64,000 nucleotides of DNA, from the NCBI GenBank assembly GCA_964016885.1, contig OZ024743.1:349924200-349988199 (forward strand), in the 5' to 3' direction. The stretch is from Eledone cirrhosa (Eukaryota > Mollusca > Cephalopoda > Octopoda > Eledonidae). The notes beneath the pieces were generated by a model. That model was not told where the DNA came from. It saw nothing but the letters and a program-made list of their open reading frames with translations, and did not search any database. Below are positions 58,034 to 64,000 of this stretch, piece by piece; the stretch's first letter is position 1, and the number at the start of each line of letters is the position of its first letter. The position numbers and the translations under genes are program-made.

Positions 58034-59219
58034 TAAATTATATAATTTTCTAGACCACTAAGAAAGTGTTAAAAATGATGTGAGTGTGGAGGGGAAGTTT
58101 GAGGAATGACTTAATTATTAGCTTCAACAGATAAATACATTTTAAGGAAGCATTACTCAATTATCTTACTTTAGAAAAATGAAAATTTTACAAGATTTCT
58201 TTTTAATATTTCACGTTCTTTTCATCTTTAAAAATAGTTAGCATCCTCTGAGTGTTTGTAATTTATAGCAGATGGTATTCCGATAAATATTGCTTGAAAC
58301 TTCTCATCAGATACATTAACGTTTATTTTTATTTACTGGTTTTTAAGCCGTAATTTTCAATTAGAAATTCAACTATATATCAAAAGGTTTATATGCAATA
58401 TTACCAAAAACTAAAGTAATTGCGTTGATAATTCTTGTAAAAAAATAATTTTAGTGCACAGTTAATATATTTTACTTTGAAACATTTCTCTGGGGGAAAT
58501 AAATGTATTTCCCTGCATATTTTCTTTTATTAATGATAAATCGTTTTATCAATATTTATCTTGAATCACTAAGTGAGTGAAGCGGGAGAAGCCGGGGGGG
58601 GGGGGGGGGGGGGTGATAATGTAAACACTATATAAATGCTTCTCCATATGTTCCAGATTCTTCTGGATTAACTTTGCCTTTCATTCCCGAGGAGCCAGTG
58701 TTGTTGATATATGTGCCTATCGATTCAGTTGAAACATGCAAAGGTTTTAGTTTCTCGAAAAAGAAAACACTGTGATTAATGATGTTCCATCCGCCAACCA
58801 ACTTCTACCGTTTTATTTTATTGAGTAGTACATCTATCAACACTTTGTACAATGTGCCCTTCCATTTTTCTTTTTAAGATGTGATCCGATGTAAATTTGG
58901 ATACCATTCCTAGCAGGTACTCTAGCCATATAGATGTTTCGTCTTTTGCTCATCATTTATCAGTGCTCTCTAAATGTACATGGTATATATGAATATGATA
59001 AATGTGTTAAAGCGGCATGTATTGGTAATGAAATAGTTTCAAAGAAATCATACAATTACAAAAGCAGTTTAGACAAAAATAAAAATAAAAATGATGTACA
59101 ACTTAATATTAATAAATGAATGTGTAGCAAGCTACTTGCCTTTGGCGTATTTATAAACTATTCGTGCGTGATTTGGCTAAGTCAGACCAATTGTTGCTTG
59201 GACTTTGAAAGGAAAAGAC
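57501..59219. other. ACE intron, unassigned with GT tracts
   Basis: (GT)n at 57917-58030. A run of 20 G at 58594-58613 followed by 'gtgataatg'. No gene seen. Confidence 0.6.
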
Positions 59220-59423
59220 ATTATTATGTAGGTGGATTGGCAGTATCGGTAGAGGGTCGGACGCCATGCTTTGCAGCACAGTTATGTCCCTTTACGGACT
59301 GAGTTCAAATCCCACCGAGGTTAACTTTGCCTTTCATCCTTACGGGGTCGATAAAATAAAGTACCAGTAATACACTGGGATAATTGCTGGCATTGTGCCT
59401 AAAGTAGAAACAATTATTATGTA
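59220..59423 (+). mobile_element. Full-length cephalopod SINE with 11-bp target-site duplication
   Basis: Element about 59231-59412: 5' 'ggtggattggcagtatcggt', A-box-like region, B-box-like 'gagttcaaatcccac', core, and 3' 'ctaaagtagaaacaa'. It is flanked by 'attattatgta' at 59220-59230 and 59413-59423. This is the best-preserved copy and a good reference for the family in this window. Confidence 0.95.
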
Positions 59424-61165
59424 ACGGTGAGATCTTCACTTTGGCCTTCGCTCTTCTTAGGCCTGACACAACGCCACTTCTTAACTCTTGATTTGTTTGT
59501 TCTTTTGTTTGGCATACCAGCTCAATAAAAACATGTAAGAATGTTATCGAAGTCTTTACGACTAATTCCACAAACATTCACTTCTCTCACACTTAACAAA
59601 CCGTTACATTAAAACTAAACCTTTAACTGCTATACTTTAGCCTAACAAAAACCATACCTTTCCTGCTACAACAAAAATACATATTATTATTATAGCTATA
59701 AATATTATTATTTTTCTGCTAAAAATGAAAAATCCATATTCAAATGTAAATAAATGTAAAAACTGTATGAAACATGTCATATAAAGATATATTTTGGAAA
59801 TTAAACACAGTTTTTTTTTCAAGACTCAACCAGCATGAACAAATGGTTAAGAGGTTCGCTTCGCAATCTTAAGTTTGCTTTGCGTGGAATATTGGGCAGG
59901 CATAATTTTCCTAAGCATCGGGTCCTCCCATACAATGTGAGGGAAATTGCGGTGACGGAAGCTATTTCGCATAAACATTTCATTAGCAATACATACATGG
60001 AAGATTTATTTCGTTGCTATTATTATTTTATATTTATATATTAAATATAAGCACGATATACCATGAAACACACGAAGAAATGCTGTATCAGCCTGTAATC
60101 ATTTAGCATGTATTTCTAGAATGGAAAATTGTTCAGCAGAATTGAATTTATATATAGCAGTATATCGCACACATTCGCAAACATGGAAACTAATTGGCTT
60201 ACTTGTAGTATCAAATTAGCAGCATTTGACATTTTGCGATTGATGTTTTCAAAACCATGGTTATTATGTCAATATTGTAATGGTAATCTGTAGAAATAAT
60301 CAAACATTAACAATTCGCTAAAATGTAGCTCCTGGAATTATTCTGGGTGATCAAACAGAATGCAAATGAAGTAATTAATATGATTAAAATGTTACGTTAA
60401 ATGGAATGCAAAATGCAATTAACGCAGCAAATTTTATTTCAAGTTATTTTTTTCAGATGATATCCTGAGCTGTGTCATGTAATTGTTTTCACAATTGCAT
60501 AGTATTATTTCAAGAGACATCAAGCATGTAGAATTATTCACGGCTCACGGAGCTTGGTTCTGTGAAAAGATAGTTATTGTTATTCTGATAGTTTTATTTG
60601 CTTTATGAATATCAGTGCAGATCATGTATCTTGTGTTTTGTAGTATCATGTGCATCAGTTCTTTATTGTAGTGAAAAATTCAACAAAAACACTTAATTAT
60701 CTCAACATAGTAGGATGCTGCAAGAGTGGAGCGAGAATGAATTAAATCAAACCTAAGAGGAAGATATATGATATATATATTATTTAATACTCTGTAAGAT
60801 AATAATTTCGACTTCGGTTAGGAAAAATGAGTATTTTGTTTTCTCCAAAGGTAGGGTGTACCGTCAATTACATCAACTCCAACTTCTTTTTTTAGTACAT
60901 TAATTCTTTAAATATTTAATGAGATATGAACTGACTTTGTAAAGAGCATGCACTCCCACAAGTACGCACACACGCTCGCAAGTGTTTGTGTGTTTTTGTA
61001 ATGTAAGTGTATTTTATGTAATTGATATTTTATACAAAGTAAATTATTTTTCTCCCTCACATGTATTGCATTTATTTTTCATGTAATTTATTTTATTAAG
61101 TACAATTTTTATACCGAACGTAGATTTAGACGTTCTAACTGATGTCATTGTTATTTATTGTTTAG
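59424..61165. other. ACE intron, unassigned
   Basis: The frame at 59835-60044 (69 codons) has no family motif or splice context. No repeat core was recognised. It ends in the acceptor 'ttgttatttattgtttag' (AG 61164-61165). Confidence 0.5.
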
Positions 61166-61366
61166 GTTTTAAGGACATTGGAGAGTACCAACGAGAAAAG
61201 TACTATGAGTTTCCTCAATGGATTGAGGTCTTGTCAGACAGATTGTTGCGAGAAATCAAGCCTCTGTACGTTGAACTTCACACCTATGTTCGTTATAAAC
61301 TTTCTCAATTTTATGGACCGGTGGTCATGAAAAGTTCTCTCTCTACCATTCCAGCCCACCTCTTAG
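61166..61366 (+). CDS. ACE: ACE-like peptidase (M2), exon iv
   Basis: 'FKDIGEYQREKYYEF' continues exactly from the last Gly of exon iii (ACE: D-x-G-x-Y-W-R-x-x-Y). Then come 'EIKPLYVELHTYVRYKL' and 'YGP', ending 'TIPAHLLG'. ACE has 'PLYxxLHAYVRxxLxxxYG' and '(L/I)PAH(L/I)LG(N/D)MWAQ'. The phase-1 start fits exon iii, and the donor 'cttag|gtaagc' (gt at 61367) leaves phase 1. The following exon, expected to begin with the MWAQ block and to lead toward HExxH, was not found before 64000. Confidence 0.93.
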
Positions 61367-61861
61367 GTAAGCTGAATATTTGTAGATGTTGGAATGTTGA
61401 CAATATAATGTTTTTCTTTCGATTTACCATATAAAGAATTTATTGTCACTGAGTGGGCCCAATTTAATCCTTTTCGACCTTATTTACACCTGACAATATG
61501 ACTAATTGACAGTTAAAGCATCGGATTAATTTCTTTCCAGTATTTGATCCGGCTCCCTGCGCGCTGCGTTCAAATCCCGTTGAGGTCAACTTAAAATATC
61601 ATACATTTGGGATCAATAAATAAATCACTACTCAACTGCAGTGGGTTGGCCGTGTTGTTTGTAAGTTGCATGTGATGTATTGTGGAATCTGTTCCTGTTC
61701 TTTACAGTCCAAATTTAAATTTCGTCTCCTGCCATCGGAAAAATGGGGACTAGATAAATTAATCCCCACTCCGCCCATCACTAAAACACTAAAATTTTGT
61801 CCAATGAGATGCAACCTCAAGGGAGATGGGCTAAACCTACACAGGTGTAAACAGTAACAAC
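61367..61861. other. ACE intron with a degenerate SINE trace
   Basis: 'gcgttcaaatcccgttgagg' at about 61566-61586 followed by 'gggatcaataaataaatcac' resembles the SINE B-box side and core in + orientation. The rest is unassigned. Confidence 0.5.
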
Positions 61862-62320
61862 AATTATGCCTCACAAAGTAATTTGGGGGAGGGGAAAGTC
61901 GAGTAAATCGACCCCAGCACATTACTGGTGCTTTATTTTATCGAACCCCGTAAGGATGAAAAACAAAGTTAACCTCGGTGGGATTTGAAGTCAAATCATA
62001 AAGGGTTGTAACTTTATGTCACAAACCATGGTGTCCGACTCTCTACCGATACTGCGAATCCACCGCCCTTATGCCTCACAAAATAATGGTTTCTTATATA
62101 GGCACAAGGCCAGCAATTGGGGGGGGGGGCGAGTCGATTAAATCGACCCCAGCGCATGCCTTGTACTTTATTTTATCGAACCCTTAAGGATGAAAGGTAA
62201 AGTTAACCTCGGCGGCATTTGAACTCACATCATAAAGGGCCGTAACTCTATGCTGCAAAGCATGGTGTCCGACTCTCGACCGATACTGCTAATCCACCGC
62301 CCTTATGCCTCACAAAATAA
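61862..62320 (-). mobile_element. Two variant-end SINEs in tandem with a repeated 18-bp junction
   Basis: Two minus-strand SINEs of the 'cgattaaatcgaccccag' subfamily (about 61880-62068 and 62095-62302). The sequence 'ttatgcctcacaaa.taat' occurs before the first, between them and after the second (61864, 62069, 62302). This fits an original insertion with an 18-bp target-site duplication, then either a second insertion at the same site or a duplication of the whole unit. The first copy lacks the terminal 'aggcacaaggccagcaatt' present in the second. Confidence 0.88.
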
Positions 62321-62775
62321 TAAAAATATAATAACTTTCGGAATTCGATAAGCATAAGATTGCACTTCAAATCCTTAATTATATGTTGAACTAGAGAAAA
62401 GTGTTGCAATTCTAATATGTAATATGATCAAAAGTAATTACAGATGATTATATTTATTTACATTTTAACACCAAACATATTGAAAGTATATAAATAGTTT
62501 CTAAAATGATTGATTTAAAGGAATGCTGCACTTCAGATTTTTCTTTACGTTAAATACATCAAAATAAATAGTCACAAAATATAATTTTTTTATAAATACA
62601 AAATCTATTTTAATTGCGTTTAAGTGAAGTAACAGTGAGTGCACACTTTATAAATCTTAAAGGTTTCTTAATAATTGACGAAGTATGGATCAAGAAAAAT
62701 TACATGCCAAGAAAGCACTGATCATCAATGATCATCACTATTGCCATGAAGATGCCGACAACGACAGCGATGATG
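62321..62775. other. Unassigned sequence
   Basis: AT-rich; GAT/GAC triplets at 62725-62795 lead into the LINE fragment. Confidence 0.5.
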
Positions 62776-63500
62776 TCGACGACAATGACGAATGGCTAAT
62801 TATGCACCAACAGGAGCAGAACGGCCAGATTATTTCAAGCGACTGGAAACCTTCCTAGGAACTTCCCGCTCTTTAATGTTAGTGGGCAGTTGGAACGGGA
62901 TCTTGGATGCACGCTGGGATTGTGTGGGACAAGAGAATAGGAGAGGATGGTGTAAAAGCCTTGCAAACCTGCTCATACATTTCCAACTGTCTGACAGGTA
63001 ACGACTGGATTTCCCGAATGTGCCAATGTGCACATGGACAAACCGCATCGGGTCATCCAGATCGTATTTAGATAGAGTAGTTTGTAAGTATGTAGATAGT
63101 TCTAGCATAGGTGGTCCACAATTCAAGATAGTTGACTTCACAGACCACAAATTCGTGATCTGTGTGGTTGACTTAGGATTGGCCCTCAACCAATTCTCCA
63201 ACGCAAACCACGAAGGCTACGTTGTCAGAGCTAGGGCGCTTGCTTTCAGACTCGTGGGGTCGAAAGCCGTTCGATGGGCCCGAGGTGCAGAGGCGCATGG
63301 TGGCAACAAAGCCACGATCCGCTCTTAGGAGGACCAAGATGGACGCATGTTATTCGACTCGGGAAAATGTGTGCGGCTTTTCAACGGCACTTCGCTCAAA
63401 TGTTCGGGGGAAGCGGTGGGTCGGATCGCAGCATGGACTTCAGCGCCTACCGCGATGGTCTGCCCCGGCTCTCACCCACTGAGGCGGAGTGTTGCGAAAA
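62776..63500 (+). pseudogene. LINE AP-endonuclease domain fragment
   Basis: Frames 62792-63001 and 63020-63328 encode the second half of an apurinic endonuclease-like domain: 'NYAPTGAERPDYFKRLETFL', 'LMLVGSWNGILD' (usual GDWN reads GSWN), 'CTWTNRIGSSRSYLDRVV' and 'FTDHKFVI' (usual SDH reads TDH). A charged linker follows, then 'YRDGLPRLSPTEAECCEKPI' just before the RT would begin. The substitutions at catalytic Asp and Ser positions, with stops, mark it as dead. The RT is missing and a (TTC)n tract follows. Confidence 0.75.
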
Positions 63501-63588
63501 GCCGATAATATCCGCATCCAATGTTTTCGTCCTGTACTCTCATAATGTTTTTTCTTGACGTGGACTCCCTGTGGTTAATAATAGAAAT

Positions 63589-63654
63589 CATTCTTCTTCT
63601 TCTTCTTCTTCTTCTTCTTCTTCTTCTTCTTCTTCTTCTTCTTCTTCTTCTTCT
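63589..63654. repeat. (TTC)n microsatellite
   Basis: About 22 TTC units. Confidence 0.95.
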
Positions 63655-64000
63655 GCAAGATCCCCTTCCAGCCGGTCTTCTCTGAAGCAACCATTTACAA
63701 TTAATCCGGCAGGATTCTCAGTCGTGCGCACATTGCTCTTCTTCAACCATCTCCTGCCGGTTGGTTTTGCCCGTGAAAGTTGCCGAGCGATTCTTTCCTA
63801 AGACATTCTACCCTCATGTTCGGAGTATGGGCGCTGTGATCTCTCAATTCAGAAAAGTAGCGGCCCTACCTTGAGTGACTATCTGATCTCCGAGCCACGC
63901 ACTCTATTAAGTAGCGTTACTGCATTGACCCTTTGGAGGAACCCCATTTAGGCCGCTTATATTCGGTCTTTATCCAAGATTCATGATCATAGGTAGGAGG
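63655..64000. other. Unassigned, GC-richer than surroundings
   Basis: The base composition is like that of the retroelement coding remnants. A short open frame (63571-63801) mixes microsatellite and this sequence. No motif was recognised before the window ends. Confidence 0.4.

Noticed and set aside
59835..60044. 69-codon ORF with basic residues
   Set aside because: No motif, no splice or promoter context, lies in an ACE intron.

Overview
The window looks like a stretch of cephalopod, most likely octopod, nuclear genome. The evidence is many copies of one tRNA-derived SINE whose body carries a cephalopod-typical core (a 'ggggtcgataaaataaagtaccagtaatgcactgg'-like block), very dense TA/CA/GT/CT/CATA microsatellites, and a mix of Helitrons, non-LTR retrotransposons and Penelope-like elements (PLEs). 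No prokaryotic, organellar or viral gene was recognised. The species call is inference.

One host gene is supported. Four + strand exons (44.62, 47.26, 54.11 and 61.17 kb) encode consecutive pieces of an angiotensin-converting-enzyme-like peptidase (family M2). Their splice sites and intron phases agree (phase 0, 2, 1, then 1 on exit), and joined they follow the ACE fold without a gap. The catalytic HExxH exon is not in the window. Signal-peptide and later exons lie outside it; a weak upstream exon candidate is at 36.25-36.40 kb. Almost everything between 44 and 64 kb is therefore ACE intron loaded with transposons.

Layout. 0-12 kb: repeats, an R1 foldback with a hammerhead-like motif, a tRNA-SINE, and four non-LTR retrotransposon remnants. 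12-21 kb: a 0.3 kb direct duplication, a PLE (13.07-15.87 kb) and microsatellites. 21.8-26.5 kb: decayed Helitron A (minus), cut at its helicase end by a PLE-flank repeat. 26.5-37.8 kb: tandem repeats, a 524-bp non-autonomous Helitron, a second PLE (32.93-35.15 kb), and many foldbacks bounded by (TA)n. 37.83-43.84 kb: Helitron B, whose two ends can be fixed to the base because a pre-insertion copy of its target lies 0.5 kb away in inverted orientation. 44-64 kb: the ACE exons, a near-perfect 0.39 kb palindrome, an R2/NeSL-type LINE with a second truncated copy sitting in its (CATA)n tail, SINE clusters and a LINE endonuclease fragment.

The most unusual theme is structural. About eighteen foldbacks occur in 64 kb. 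In the two PLEs that still have coding sequence, an inverted copy of the element's own 3' end is joined to a 5'-truncated body that keeps only part of the RT and a GIY-YIG-like region. Several PLE-type flanks also contain type I hammerhead ribozyme folds, with paired changes between copies. Hammerheads in PLEs are established; the density here, the apparent (TA)n association and the repeated inverted-3'-end architecture are the points to follow up.
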